Shown here: positions 1 through 8,813 of the stretch, one piece after another
Position numbering within the stretch: the stretch's first letter is position 1
How the letters are laid out: the number at the start of each line of letters is the position of its first letter
NCBI RefSeq assembly: GCF_900635955.1
Contig: NZ_LR134201.1
Span: 1,798,001 to 1,862,000 of the forward strand
Direction: 5' to 3'
Origin: Cedecea lapagei
GTDB taxonomy: Bacteria > Pseudomonadota > Gammaproteobacteria > Enterobacterales > Enterobacteriaceae
Length of the DNA stretch: 64,000 bases
Program-made: the position numbers and the translations under genes
Notes under the pieces: model-generated
The model's input: only the letters and a program-made list of their open reading frames with translations
Database searches by the model: none
Told to the model about the DNA's origin: nothing

Positions 1-168
1 GTGCGCCGTGATGAAGTGGAAGAGGCATGGAAATGGGTTGACTCCATCACCGGAGCCTGGGCTGCTGATAACGACGCGCCGAAACCTTATCAGGCAGGGA
101 CCTGGGGACCTGTCGCCTCCGTGGCGATGATCACCCGTGACGGACACTCCTGGAACGAGTTCGAGTAA
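1..168 (+). CDS. zwf: glucose-6-phosphate dehydrogenase, C-terminal fragment
   Basis: Open reading frame entering from the left edge; only the last 55 codons are present, ending with TAA. The tail, with WGPVASVAMITRDGHSWNEF, is the conserved C-terminus of enterobacterial Zwf. The enzyme oxidises glucose-6-phosphate to 6-phosphogluconolactone with NADP+ in the cytoplasm, the entry step of the oxidative pentose phosphate pathway, and supplies the 6-phosphogluconate used by the next gene, edd. The zwf-edd-eda order is the same as in E. coli. A terminator follows, so edd probably has its own promoter. Confidence 0.95.
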   Translation: MRRDEVEEAWKWVDSITGAWAADNDAPKPYQAGTWGPVASVAMITRDGHSWNEFE

Positions 169-212
169 CGCCCGGAGAATGTTGCCGGCAAAAAAGAGGC
201 CCAGCGGCCACG

Positions 213-228
213 ATTTTACCGGTAACAT
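213..228. promoter_or_regulatory. GntR-type operator, upstream of edd
   Basis: ATTTTACCGGTAACAT differs by one base from the perfect palindrome ATGTTACC-GGTAACAT typical of gluconate repressor (GntR) operators. It lies in the zwf-edd spacer, before the zwf terminator. A second such palindrome lies inside the start of edd, with centres about 224 bp apart. GntR control of edd is known in E. coli; use of this particular site is inferred. Confidence 0.55.
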
Positions 229-266
229 GATCTAACACAGAAGTGGCATAGATTTTTGTGAATAAT

Positions 267-299
267 AGCCCCGCGTGGATTCACCCGCGGGGCTTTTTT
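267..299 (+). terminator. Rho-independent terminator after zwf
   Basis: Stem AGCCCCGCG / CGCGGGGCT with a 10-nt loop, followed by a run of six T. It ends zwf transcription about 100 bases after the stop codon. Confidence 0.9.
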
Positions 300-424
300 A
301 TTTACACTAGCTGAAGCGATTTTGCTCCCGAGAGTCAGGTGTGACGGGCGACACGGTTATTTTTAGCGGCCCGGAACATGATGATGCTAACGCGGGGGGA
401 ACAGCCACTTTCTGAGGACTTTTT

Positions 425-2230
425 ATGCATCCAAATTTGTTACGGGTAACATCGCGCATTATCGAACGCTCCCGCCCAACGCGTGAAGCCTATCTGGCAC
501 GCATCGAGAAAGCCCGGAGCAACACGGTTCACCGCTCGGAACTTGCCTGCGGTAACCTGGCGCACGGTTTCGCTGCCTGCCAGCCGGACGATAAGGCGGC
601 GCTGAAAAGCATGCTGCGTAACAATATTGCGATTATTACCTCCTATAACGACATGCTGTCCGCCCACCAGCCATACGAACACTATCCTGAAATAATCCGC
701 CAGGCGCTGCACTCCGTGGGCGCCGTAGGGCAGGTTGCCGGTGGCGTACCGGCGATGTGCGACGGGGTGACCCAGGGGCAGGATGGCATGGAGCTTTCGC
801 TGCTGAGCCGCGAAGTCATTGCCATGTCTACTGCCGTTGGCCTCTCCCACAATATGTTTGACGGTGCTCTGTATCTCGGCGTGTGCGACAAAATTGTGCC
901 GGGGCTGACGATGGCCGCGCTGTCGTTTGGGCATTTACCCGCGCTCTTCGTGCCATCAGGCCCGATGGCCAGCGGCCTGCCAAATAAAGAGAAGGTCCGC
1001 ATTCGTCAGCTTTATGCGGAAGGTAAGGTGGACAGGCTGGCGCTGCTGGAAGCCGAAGCGGCTTCTTACCATGCACCGGGTACCTGTACCTTCTATGGCA
1101 CGGCGAATACCAACCAGATGGTCGTCGAGTTCATGGGCATGCAGCTGCCGGGCTCGTCGTTTGTTCAGCCCGATGCAGAGCTGCGCCACGCGTTGACGGA
1201 GGCTGCAGCGCGGCAGGTTACCCGTCTGACCGGTAACGGCAACGCATGGATGCCGCTTGGCAAAATGATCGACGAGAAGGTTGTGGTAAACGGTATCGTT
1301 GCGCTGCTGGCAACCGGCGGCTCGACTAACCACACTATGCACCTCGTCGCGATGGCCCGAGCCGCCGGGATCGTTATCAACTGGGATGACTTCTCCGACA
1401 TTTCAGAGATTGTGCCGCTGCTGGCGCGTTTGTATCCGAACGGTCCTGCGGACATCAACCACTTCCAGGCCGCGGGCGGCGTACCGGTGCTGATGCGCGA
1501 GCTGTTGAAAGGCGGCCTGCTGCACGAAGACGTCAATACCGTAGCCGGTTTTGGCCTGCATCATTACACCATGGAGCCGTGGCTCGACAACGGCCAGCTT
1601 GCCTGGCGTGAAGGCGCCCGCGAGCCGCTGGACCGCGACGTTATCGCCACCGTGGATAAACCGTTCTCCCGCCACGGTGGGACCAAAGTGCTGAGCGGAA
1701 ACCTGGGCCGTGCGGTAATGAAAACCTCAGCGGTGCCGGTTGAAAACCAGGTGATTGAAGCGCCGGCGGTAATTTTTGAAAGTCAGCACGACGTTTTACC
1801 GGCGTTCGAAGCCGGCAAGCTGGACCGTGACTGCGTGGTTGTGGTGCGTCATCAGGGGCCAAAAGCGAACGGCATGCCAGAATTGCATAAACTTATGCCG
1901 CCGCTTGGAGTATTATTGGACCGCTGTTTCAAAATTGCTCTGGTGACGGACGGCAGGCTGTCCGGTGCCTCAGGTAAGGTGCCTTCGGCGATCCACGTGA
2001 CCCCGGAAGCGTACGACGGCGGGCTGCTGGCGAAGGTTCAGGATGGCGACATCATTCGCGTTAACGGCCAGACCGGCGAGCTGACGCTGCTGGTTGATGA
2101 CGCCGTCCTGGCGGCACGTTCCGCCTATCACCCGGACCTCAGCGCCGAGCGTGTAGGGACCGGACGTGAGCTATTTGGCGCGCTGCGCGAACAGCTTTCG
2201 GGCGCAGAAACAAGGCGCAACCTGCATTAA
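425..2230 (+). CDS. edd: phosphogluconate dehydratase
   Basis: First enzyme of the Entner-Doudoroff pathway: dehydrates 6-phosphogluconate to 2-keto-3-deoxy-6-phosphogluconate. The 601-aa protein belongs to the IlvD/Edd family, which carries an iron-sulfur cluster; candidate ligand cysteines are in LGVCDKIVPG and APGTCTFYG. The ATG at 425 gives the conserved start MHPNLLRVTSRIIERSR, with GAGGACTTTTT just upstream. It is followed 64 bases later by eda, so the two form the usual edd-eda operon. A GntR-type palindrome lies over codons 5-9, so repression can act inside the coding start. Length is normal and the frame is intact. Confidence 0.97.
   Translation: MHPNLLRVTSRIIERSRPTREAYLARIEKARSNTVHRSELACGNLAHGFAACQPDDKAALKSMLRNNIAIITSYNDMLSAHQPYEHYPEIIRQALHSVGAVGQVAGGVPAMCDGVTQGQDGMELSLLSREVIAMSTAVGLSHNMFDGALYLGVCDKIVPGLTMAALSFGHLPALFVPSGPMASGLPNKEKVRIRQLYAEGKVDRLALLEAEAASYHAPGTCTFYGTANTNQMVVEFMGMQLPGSSFVQPDAELRHALTEAAARQVTRLTGNGNAWMPLGKMIDEKVVVNGIVALLATGGSTNHTMHLVAMARAAGIVINWDDFSDISEIVPLLARLYPNGPADINHFQAAGGVPVLMRELLKGGLLHEDVNTVAGFGLHHYTMEPWLDNGQLAWREGAREPLDRDVIATVDKPFSRHGGTKVLSGNLGRAVMKTSAVPVENQVIEAPAVIFESQHDVLPAFEAGKLDRDCVVVVRHQGPKANGMPELHKLMPPLGVLLDRCFKIALVTDGRLSGASGKVPSAIHVTPEAYDGGLLAKVQDGDIIRVNGQTGELTLLVDDAVLAARSAYHPDLSAERVGTGRELFGALREQLSGAETRRNLH
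438..451. promoter_or_regulatory. GntR-type operator inside the edd start
   Basis: TGTTACGGGTAACA is a perfect 6-bp inverted repeat with a 2-bp centre, matching the GntR operator core TGTTAC-N2-GTAACA. It lies within edd codons 5-9. Together with the site at 213-228 it could allow repression by DNA looping; this is inference. Confidence 0.6.
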
Positions 2231-2294
2231 ATTTTAAACCCGCGGCGGCAATGTTCCGCGGAAAACAGATTAAAAATGGCTAAGAGACGCTCAG

Positions 2295-2930
2295 ATGAAA
2301 AATTGGAAAACAACAGCAGAACAGATCCTGAAAACCGGCCCGGTCGTTCCGGTTATCGTCGTTAACAAGCTGGAACATGCTGTACCGATGGCAAAAGCGC
2401 TGGTAGCCGGTGGCGTTCGCGTGCTGGAAGTCACGCTGCGTACCGCCTGCGCCGTCGATGCGATTCGCGCGATTGCCAAACAAGTGCCTGAGGCTATTAT
2501 CGGCGCGGGTACCGTGCTGAACCCACAGCAACTGGCGGAAGTGACCGAGGCGGGGGCGCAGTTTGCCATCAGCCCGGGCCTGACCGAGCCATTGCTGAAA
2601 GCCGCCACCGAAGGCAGCATCCCGCTGATTCCGGGCATCAGCACCGTTTCAGAGCTCATGCTGGGTATGGACTATGGCCTGAAAGAGTTTAAATTCTTCC
2701 CGGCGGAAGCCAACGGCGGCACCAAAGCGCTGCAGGCCATTGCAGGCCCGTTCTCTCAGGTGCGTTTCTGCCCAACCGGCGGTATCTCTCCGGCCAACTA
2801 CCGCGATTACCTGGCGCTCAAAAGCGTGCTGTGCATCGGCGGCTCCTGGCTGGTACCGGCGGATGCGCTCGAAGCGGGCGACTACGACCGCATCACCACG
2901 CTTGCCCGTGAAGCCCGTCGAAGGCGCTAA
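2295..2930 (+). CDS. eda: KDPG/KHG aldolase with altered C-terminus (possible frameshift)
   Basis: Class I aldolase that splits 2-keto-3-deoxy-6-phosphogluconate into pyruvate and glyceraldehyde-3-phosphate; trimeric cytoplasmic enzyme. The Schiff-base lysine is K133 in KEFKFFPAE and the catalytic glutamate is E45 in VLEVTLR. The protein tracks E. coli Eda closely until the end, where it reads LAREARRRR and stops at 2930 (211 aa). The family ending AVEGAKL is present in the +1 frame and stops at 2937. One extra C in GAAGCCCGTC (about 2912-2916) explains this. Either the assembly has an indel or this strain has an altered, two-residue-shorter tail; the active site is unaffected. Confidence 0.93.
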   Translation: MKNWKTTAEQILKTGPVVPVIVVNKLEHAVPMAKALVAGGVRVLEVTLRTACAVDAIRAIAKQVPEAIIGAGTVLNPQQLAEVTEAGAQFAISPGLTEPLLKAATEGSIPLIPGISTVSELMLGMDYGLKEFKFFPAEANGGTKALQAIAGPFSQVRFCPTGGISPANYRDYLALKSVLCIGGSWLVPADALEAGDYDRITTLAREARRRR

Positions 2931-2946
2931 GCTGTAAGAAATAAAA

Positions 2947-2969
2947 AAGCCCCTTATTTAGCGGGGCTT
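2947..2969 (-). terminator. terminator after purT
   Basis: Stem AAGCCCC / GGGGCTT; read on the minus strand it is followed by TTTTTTAT (about 2941-2948). It ends purT transcription. Confidence 0.75.
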
Positions 2970-2977
2970 AGTGATTA

Positions 2978-3006
2978 ATCGCTCTCATTCGAGGGCGATT
3001 TTTTTT
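2978..3006 (+). terminator. terminator after eda
   Basis: Hairpin ATCGCTCT-cattcg-AGGGCGAT followed by eight T. The T run reaches the last codon of the convergent purT (3005), so eda is terminated exactly at the end of its neighbour. Confidence 0.8.
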
Positions 3007-4183
3007 AACCTTCGATTTTGACCTGCGCGGCGGATGCCACTGCTCTGGCGATAGCTTCGTCGACGCTGTTGCCGGTTGCCAGCGCCACGCCCATACGACG
3101 TTTGCCCGCAATCTCCGGCTTGCCAAACAGGCGAACCTGTAAACCGCCGCCCAGCGCTGCGCCTACGTTGCTGAATGTGACGTTGTCGCTGTGCAACTCT
3201 GGCAGGATCACCGCCGAGGCTGCCGGACCGTACTGCCGAATATCCCCGATGGGAAGGCCGAGGAAGGCGCGTACGTGCAGAGCAAATTCAGAGAGATCCT
3301 GTGAGATCAGCGTGACCATGCCGGTATCGTGCGGGCGAGGGGAGACTTCACTGAAAATGACCTCGTCACCACAGACAAACAGCTCAACCCCAAACAGACC
3401 GTGGCCGCCCAGGGCGGTAACCACTCTCTCAGCAATCTCTTTCGATCTTGCCAGCGCGACGTCGCTCATCTGCTGGGGCTGCCAGGACTCGCGGTAGTCG
3501 CCATCTTCCTGGCGATGGCCGATGGGGGCGCAAAAGTGCACGCCGTCAACGGCGCTGATGGTCAGCAGGGTGATTTCGAAATCAAAATTAACCACGCCTT
3601 CCACTATAACCCTGCCTTTACCGGCGCGCCCGCCAAGCTGCGCGTATTCCCAGGCCTTCGCCAGCTGGTCGGCGGTGCGGATAAAGCTCTGGCCTTTGCC
3701 GGAGGAGCTCATCACCGGTTTGACAATGCAGGGCAACCCAATCTCCTGTACGGCCTGCTGGAAAGCCTCTTCGCTGTCGGCAAAGCGGTAAGCGGAGGTG
3801 GGTAACTGAAGTTCCTCTGCCGCCAGGCGGCGGATCCCTTCGCGGTTCATGGTCAGCTTAGTCGCGCGAGCGCAAGGGACTACCCGCTGCCCCTGCGCTT
3901 CCAGCTCCAGCAGGGCCTCGGTGGCAATGGCTTCAATTTCAGGAACGATAAAATCGGGCATTTCGGCGGCGACGAGCGCTTTTAACGCAGCGGCGTCCAG
4001 CATATTGATGACATGGCTGCGGTGCGCGACGTGCATCGCCGGTGCATTGGCGTAGCGGTCGACGGCGATAACTTCTACCCCGAGGCGCTGGCATTCAATG
4101 GCCACTTCTTTACCCAATTCACCGGAACCCAGCAGCATAACTCGCGTAGCTGCCGGGCGCAGAGCGGTTCCCAACGTTGACAT
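3005..4183 (-). CDS. purT: phosphoribosylglycinamide formyltransferase 2
   Basis: Formate- and ATP-dependent GAR transformylase of purine synthesis, an alternative to folate-dependent PurN. The 392-aa length equals E. coli PurT. It is an ATP-grasp enzyme: N-terminal Rossmann-like region with LLGSGELGKEVAIE, ATP-grasp core with KPVMSSSGKGQS near residue 160, and EVSPRPHDTGMVT near residue 280. Convergent with edd-eda, with facing terminators between. A strong PurR box lies 43 bp before the ATG, so purine repression is expected. Confidence 0.97.
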   Translation of the reverse strand: MSTLGTALRPAATRVMLLGSGELGKEVAIECQRLGVEVIAVDRYANAPAMHVAHRSHVINMLDAAALKALVAAEMPDFIVPEIEAIATEALLELEAQGQRVVPCARATKLTMNREGIRRLAAEELQLPTSAYRFADSEEAFQQAVQEIGLPCIVKPVMSSSGKGQSFIRTADQLAKAWEYAQLGGRAGKGRVIVEGVVNFDFEITLLTISAVDGVHFCAPIGHRQEDGDYRESWQPQQMSDVALARSKEIAERVVTALGGHGLFGVELFVCGDEVIFSEVSPRPHDTGMVTLISQDLSEFALHVRAFLGLPIGDIRQYGPAASAVILPELHSDNVTFSNVGAALGGGLQVRLFGKPEIAGKRRMGVALATGNSVDEAIARAVASAAQVKIEG

Positions 4184-4225
4184 GTGATTTAGCCTTAAAC
4201 AAAGAAAAAGACCCGGGCAGTATAA

Positions 4226-4241
4226 ACGAAAACGATTGCGT
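4226..4241. promoter_or_regulatory. PurR box before purT
   Basis: ACGAAAACGATTGCGT matches the PurR consensus ACGAAAACGTTTGCGT at 15 of 16 bases. It lies between the divergent genes purT and yebG, close to the purT start, which fits the known PurR regulation of purT. Confidence 0.75.
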
Positions 4242-4286
4242 TGGCAGCGGCTTTACGGCTTGTGTGGTAGAATGAATGTCGATATA

Positions 4287-4302
4287 CTGGATAAATAAAC
4301 AG
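4287..4302. promoter_or_regulatory. LexA (SOS) box before yebG
   Basis: CTGG-N8-ACAG (CTGGATAAATAAACAG, preceded by ATA) matches the LexA box CTGT-N8-ACAG with one mismatch. It lies 18 bp before the yebG ATG. yebG is a known SOS gene in E. coli. Confidence 0.75.
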
Positions 4303-4320
4303 GTAAAGCGGAGCTGCAAA

Positions 4321-4668
4321 ATGGCGGTCGAAATTAAATATGTTGTAGTGAGAGAGGGACAAGAAAAAATGGCCTTTGCCAGTAAAAAGGACGCTGATGC
4401 TTACGACAAAATGTTGGATCTGGCTGAAGTGCTGGGCGACTGGCTGCAGCAGAGCCCGCTTGCCCTTGATGAAGGGCAGAGCGATACCCTGGCAATGTGG
4501 ATGGCGGAAAACAAAGATCTGCTGGCGGGCGTACTGAAAAACGGCAAGCTGCCGGAGCCAGAGACAAATCCGGCCGAGCCAGCAGCATCTGCCGAGGCTG
4601 AGCAGGCACCTGCGGCGGAAGATAACGTCAGCGAACACCCTGGGCGCAAGCGTACCAAAGCGGCGTAG
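4321..4668 (+). CDS. yebG: SOS-induced protein YebG
   Basis: 115-aa homologue of E. coli YebG, a DNA damage-inducible protein of the YebG family. The N-terminal half (MAVEIKYVVVREGQEKM, then SKKDADAYDKMLD) is strongly conserved. The C-terminal third is Ala/Glu/Pro-rich and ends in a basic patch (GRKRTKAA), as if unstructured. The ATG at 4321 lies just after GGAGCTGCAAA; the longer frame from 4276 would put coding sequence across the LexA box and is rejected. Divergent from purT. The biochemical function is not established. Confidence 0.93.
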   Translation: MAVEIKYVVVREGQEKMAFASKKDADAYDKMLDLAEVLGDWLQQSPLALDEGQSDTLAMWMAENKDLLAGVLKNGKLPEPETNPAEPAASAEAEQAPAAEDNVSEHPGRKRTKAA

Positions 4669-4680
4669 TTCAGGCTGCGG

Positions 4681-4706
4681 GCGCCGGGCTGCCGGCGCTG
4701 TTCTTT
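4681..4706 (+). terminator. terminator after yebG
   Basis: Stem GCGCCGG / CCGGCGC with a 4-nt loop, then TGTTCTTTT. It lies 12 bp after the yebG stop. Confidence 0.7.
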
Positions 4707-4787
4707 TCCCATCTTTAGCGCCGTCCGACGTTTCTTGACATCCTGTGGCCTACTCTCGACGGATTAAGCCAAATAAGGGTCTCCGTC

Positions 4788-5462
4788 ATGAATAACTGGT
4801 TACAGCAGCTTCAGTCGTTACTGGGGCAATCCACCTCCCCTCAATCCTCGCAGCCTGCAGCCGGTAACGGCCCTGAAGGGATCGGTAAACTTCTGGTGCC
4901 GGGCGCGCTGGGCGGGTTAGCCGGACTCCTGCTGGCAAGCAAGTCTTCACGCAAGCTGTTAACCAAATATGGCACCAGCGCCCTGCTGGTTGGCGGCGGG
5001 GCCGTCGCGGGCAGCGTGCTGTGGAACAAATATAAAGAGCGGGTTCGGCAGAGCCAGCCTGCTACTGAGGGTTATAGCGAGCCACACTCGTCAGTTGATG
5101 TCCGGACTGAACGGCTGATCACCGCCCTGGTCTTTGCCGCAAAGAGCGACGGTCATATTGATGCGAAGGAGCGTCAGTTCATCGATCAGCAACTGCGCGA
5201 AGTCGGTATCGATGGCGAAGGTAAAGCGCTGGTTCAGCGCGCCATCGACAGGCCTTTAGATCCGCAGCTTCTGGCTCAGAGCGTAAGAAATGAGGAAGAG
5301 GCGCTGGAGGTTTATTACCTGAGCTGCACCGCTATCGATATCGATCACTTTATGGAGCGCAGCTATCTGAGCGCGCTGGGCGATGCGCTAAACATTCCGC
5401 AGGATGTGCGGTCTGGCATCGAGCAGGATCTTCAGCAGCAAAAACAAGCGCTCCCGGTTTAA
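4788..5462 (+). CDS. yebE: inner membrane protein YebE (DUF533)
   Basis: 224-aa homologue of E. coli YebE (219 aa). After a short polar N-terminus there are Gly/Ala/Leu-rich stretches, LLVPGALGGLAGLLLA and ALLVGGGAVAGSVLW (about residues 35-85), which can form one or two membrane segments. From about residue 100 on is a soluble TerB-like helical domain with AAKSDGHIDAKERQFI. In E. coli the gene belongs to the Cpx envelope-stress regulon; I do not see a clear CpxR box here. SD AAGGG lies before the ATG. The function is unknown. Confidence 0.92.
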   Translation: MNNWLQQLQSLLGQSTSPQSSQPAAGNGPEGIGKLLVPGALGGLAGLLLASKSSRKLLTKYGTSALLVGGGAVAGSVLWNKYKERVRQSQPATEGYSEPHSSVDVRTERLITALVFAAKSDGHIDAKERQFIDQQLREVGIDGEGKALVQRAIDRPLDPQLLAQSVRNEEEALEVYYLSCTAIDIDHFMERSYLSALGDALNIPQDVRSGIEQDLQQQKQALPV

Positions 5463-5586
5463 TCCTCTCAGGTTTACGATTTGCCGGGTTATGCCCGGCA
5501 TTTTCGTTTAATCCCTCACGTTCCGCTTGCAAGCCCGGCTGAATTTGCCACCCTTACGGGGTGTTAAACGGAAAATGATGAATGTG

Positions 5587-7645
5587 ATGCCGCCAAAAGC
5601 CAAAAAAATTCCCCACGCTATGACGCTTCATGGCGATACCCGCATAGATAACTACTACTGGCTGCGTGATGACGATCGCGCCGATCCTGATGTTCTGGAG
5701 TACCTCCAACAGGAAAATGAGTATGGCAAAAAGATAATGGAGAGCCAGAGAGCCCTGCAGGATCAATTGCTAAAAGAGATGATCGCCCGGGTTCCGCCGC
5801 ACGATGTCTCTGCGCCTTACGTGAAAAACGGTTTTCGCTACCGCCAGGTTTATGAGAAGGGAAACGAGTACGCGATTTATCAGCGGCAGTCTGTGGTCCG
5901 GGAAGAGTGGGAGAGCTGGGAAGTCCTGCTGGATGCCAACCAGCGTGCCGCCCACAGCGAGTTCTATACCATGGGCGGGCTTGCGATCGCGCCAGACAAT
6001 ACCGTTATGGCGCTGGCGGAAGATTACTTGTCCCGCCGCCAGTTTGGTCTTCGCCTGCGTAATTTAACAACCGGGAACTGGTATCCTGAACTGCTGGAAA
6101 ACGTTTCCACCAGCTTTGTCTGGGCAAATGACTCCGTCACGCTCTACTACGTAAGAAAACATCCCAAAACCTTACTGCCTTATCAGGTCTGGCGGCATAC
6201 GCTTGGCCACCCGATTGGCGATGACCAGCTGGTGTACGAGGAGAAAGATGAGACCTTCTACGTCAGCGTGCATAAAACGACCTCACAGCATTTTGTTATC
6301 ATCCACCTGGCCAGCGCGACGACGAGCGAGGCTTTATTGCTGGATGCCGAACTTGCTGACGCCGAGCCCCGCCTCTTTTCCCCTCGCCGTAAAGATCATG
6401 AGTATACGGTCGATCACTACCAGCACGGTTTCTACATTCGCTCCAACAAAGACGGCAAAAACTTCGGCCTCTACCGCAGCGCCGTTCGGGATGAAAAGCA
6501 GTGGGAGACTCTGATCGCCCCACGGGAGCAGGTGATGCTGGAAGACTTCACCCTGTTCCGCAACTGGCTGGTGGTTGAAGAGCGGCAGCAGGGGCTAACC
6601 AGCCTGCGCCAGATTAATCGTCATACCCATGAGTCCACGGGCATTGCTTTTGACGATCCGGCCTATGTCACCTGGCTTGGCTACAATCCCGAGCCCGAAA
6701 CCTCTCACCTGCGCTACGGTTACTCCTCAATGACCACGCCGGATACGCTTTTTGAGCTGGATATGGACAGCGGCGAGCGCAAGGTCATCAAGCAAACCCA
6801 CGTTGCGGGTTTTGAGGCCAGCAACTACCGCAGCGAGCATCTGTGGGTTACGGCTCGGGATGGCGTTCAAGTCCCGGTGTCGCTGGTTTATCACCGCAAG
6901 CACTTTCGCCGTGGAAAAAGCCCGCTGCTGGTGTATGGCTATGGATCCTACGGCAGCAGCATGGATGCGGATTTCAGCAGCAGCCGTCTGAGCCTGCTGG
7001 ACAGAGGTTTTGTCTATGCGATAGCCCACGTTCGCGGCGGCGGTGAGCTGGGGCAGCAATGGTACGAAGACGGTAAATACCTCAAAAAAATGAATACCTT
7101 TAACGACTATCTGGACGTGTGCGACGAGCTGCTTAAGCAGGGATACGGCGATCCGAAGCTGCTTTTTGCAATGGGGGGGGAGCGCAGGCGGCATGCTGAT
7201 GGGCACGGCAATCAATATGCGCCCTGAGCTCTTCCATGGCGTGGTGGCTCAGGTGCCGTTTGTCGATGTTGTGACGACGATGCTGGATGAGTCTATTCCG
7301 CTGACAACCGGCGAGTTCGAAGAGTGGGGTAATCCCCAGGACGAAGAGTATTACCGCTATATGAAGCAGTACAGCCCCTACGACCAGGTTAGCGAGCAGG
7401 CCTATCCCCATCTGCTGGTCACGACCGGTCTGCATGATTCACAGGTGCAGTACTGGGAGCCTGCGAAGTGGGTCGCCAAATTGCGTGACTATAAGCGGGA
7501 TGAAACGTTACTGCTGCTTTGTACCGATATGGACTCGGGGCACGGCGGCAAGTCAGGGCGCTTTAAAGCTTACGAAGGCGTGGCGCTGGAGTTTGCTTTC
7601 CTGATAGCCCTGGCGCAGGGAACGTTGCCAGGGCGGGCGCATTAA
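5587..7645 (+). pseudogene. ptrB: oligopeptidase B, frameshifted at the active site
   Basis: Trypsin-like S9A serine peptidase that cuts peptides after Arg/Lys: N-terminal beta-propeller followed by an alpha/beta-hydrolase domain. The homology-based start is MPPKAKKIPHAM at 5587 (in-frame ATGs at 5575 and 5578 are possible). The first frame is correct to FAMG and then runs into RRRHADG, stopping at 7227. The true continuation SAGGMLMGTAIN lies in the next frame to 7645. The break is an 8-G run (7173-7180), where 7 G would restore Gly-Gly-Ser. This Ser is the nucleophile, so the frame is lost right at the catalytic motif. Everything else is intact, which suggests a sequencing indel or a phase-variable tract. 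Its stop overlaps the stop of exoX on the other strand. Confidence 0.93.
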
Positions 7646-8313
7646 TCAGCCGCCCTGGCGGCAAGATAATGCTTTAAGGTCATACGAAGATCCGGCGTGA
7701 GCTCCTTGATGTTGTTAAGCATCCAGCGCAGATAACCCGGATCGTCTTCGGCGATTTCCGCAATCGGCTTACCCCGGTATTTACCGAACATCATCGTGGT
7801 CACCAGGGCAGGGCGCCCGGTGATCGTGACCATCTCTTCCGGCGTCCAGCCGGACACGTCCATAATTCTCAGCAGCAGGGCCGCAGTGATGTAGCAGTCG
7901 AACAGGGCGCGGTGATGATGAAGCCCGGCAGGCGTGTCCACGTGGAGCTTCAGTGATTTATACAGCCCCATATTGCTGTATTTGATGCCCGGCCACAGGC
8001 GACGCGCCAGCTTCACCGTACAAATCCAGTCGCCCTGCATTTCCGGCAGCATACGGCTATCAAAGCTGGCGTTGTGCGCCACATAATAACGGCTACCGAG
8101 ATAGCGAGGGATCACCTCTTCAATCCAGGGTTTGTTGGCGACCATCTCTTCGGTAATTTTATGGATGGCCATTGCCTGATGGCTAATCGGGCGGTCAGGG
8201 CGAACAAGATCGCTCATCGGGTTCACAATCTTGCCATCAAGAATATCGACAGACGCGACTTCCACCACGCCACCCTGTAATCCACAGGTTTCCGTATCAA
8301 TAATGCGCAGCAT
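7642..8313 (-). CDS. exoX: exodeoxyribonuclease X
   Basis: DnaQ-family 3'-5' exonuclease acting on single- and double-stranded DNA in recombination and mismatch repair. The start MLRIIDTETCGLQGG (8313) contains Exo I with the first catalytic D/E pair (DTE). HNASFDSRMLPE is Exo II, and HHHRALFDCY contains the catalytic His and Asp of Exo III. The 223-aa length fits E. coli ExoX (220 aa). A longer frame to 8373 adds non-conserved residues. Its stop shares TTAA with the convergent ptrB stop. Confidence 0.95.
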   Translation of the reverse strand: MLRIIDTETCGLQGGVVEVASVDILDGKIVNPMSDLVRPDRPISHQAMAIHKITEEMVANKPWIEEVIPRYLGSRYYVAHNASFDSRMLPEMQGDWICTVKLARRLWPGIKYSNMGLYKSLKLHVDTPAGLHHHRALFDCYITAALLLRIMDVSGWTPEEMVTITGRPALVTTMMFGKYRGKPIAEIAEDDPGYLRWMLNNIKELTPDLRMTLKHYLAARAAD

Positions 8314-8441
8314 CGCAGGCTCCGTTAACAGGCTTGAGGCTACTAGCGTAAAGGAATGACCTCGCCGTGCCAACCTCTCTCGTCCCGACGGTCAATCGCC
8401 AGCCGCTCGCCCTTATACTAAGTGAGTAAATTCTTAATCTT

Positions 8442-8672
8442 TTATTTTTGCTTAGGTTCGTACGGCAGACGCGAGAGATTCACCGACGCCAGCCGATGGG
8501 CTATTAGCCTTTCGCGAAACCAGTTACGGAGATGTTCCGGCTGTTCACGCTCCACCATCTCTGCGACGACGGGCATGTTATAGCGCTCTTTAAACGCCAC
8601 CCCGGCAGCCGCAAGATCGACGTTAACTTTATCCATTTCTTCCTGGGGTAAATCGGCGAGATTGTAGCTCAT
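8442..8672 (-). CDS. holE: DNA polymerase III theta subunit
   Basis: 76-aa protein almost identical to E. coli HolE from DKVNVDLAAAGVAFKERYNM to the end SRLPYEPKQK. Theta binds the proofreading subunit epsilon (DnaQ) in the polymerase III core and stabilises it. Two adjacent ATGs exist; the second (8672) has AGGAGG at a 5-nt spacing and gives the E. coli length. A much longer frame to 9020 runs antisense through yobA and is not real. Confidence 0.97.
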   Translation of the reverse strand: MSYNLADLPQEEMDKVNVDLAAAGVAFKERYNMPVVAEMVEREQPEHLRNWFRERLIAHRLASVNLSRLPYEPKQK

Positions 8673-8813
8673 CATATCCTCCTGCAATGCCAGCGCAGAA
8701 GTTACTGTTTTGCGCTGCGGATGACAAGCAACAATAGCTTTTCCCGTCTCGACTTGCTCCCGGACCGGGGTTATCCTTTGCGCCTTAAGGCATAATAAAA
8801 AGGAATAGTTAAT

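Noticed and set aside
7166..7645. separate 159-codon gene after ptrB
   Set aside because: It is the continuation of ptrB after the 8-G frameshift, including the catalytic SAGG motif, not an independent gene.
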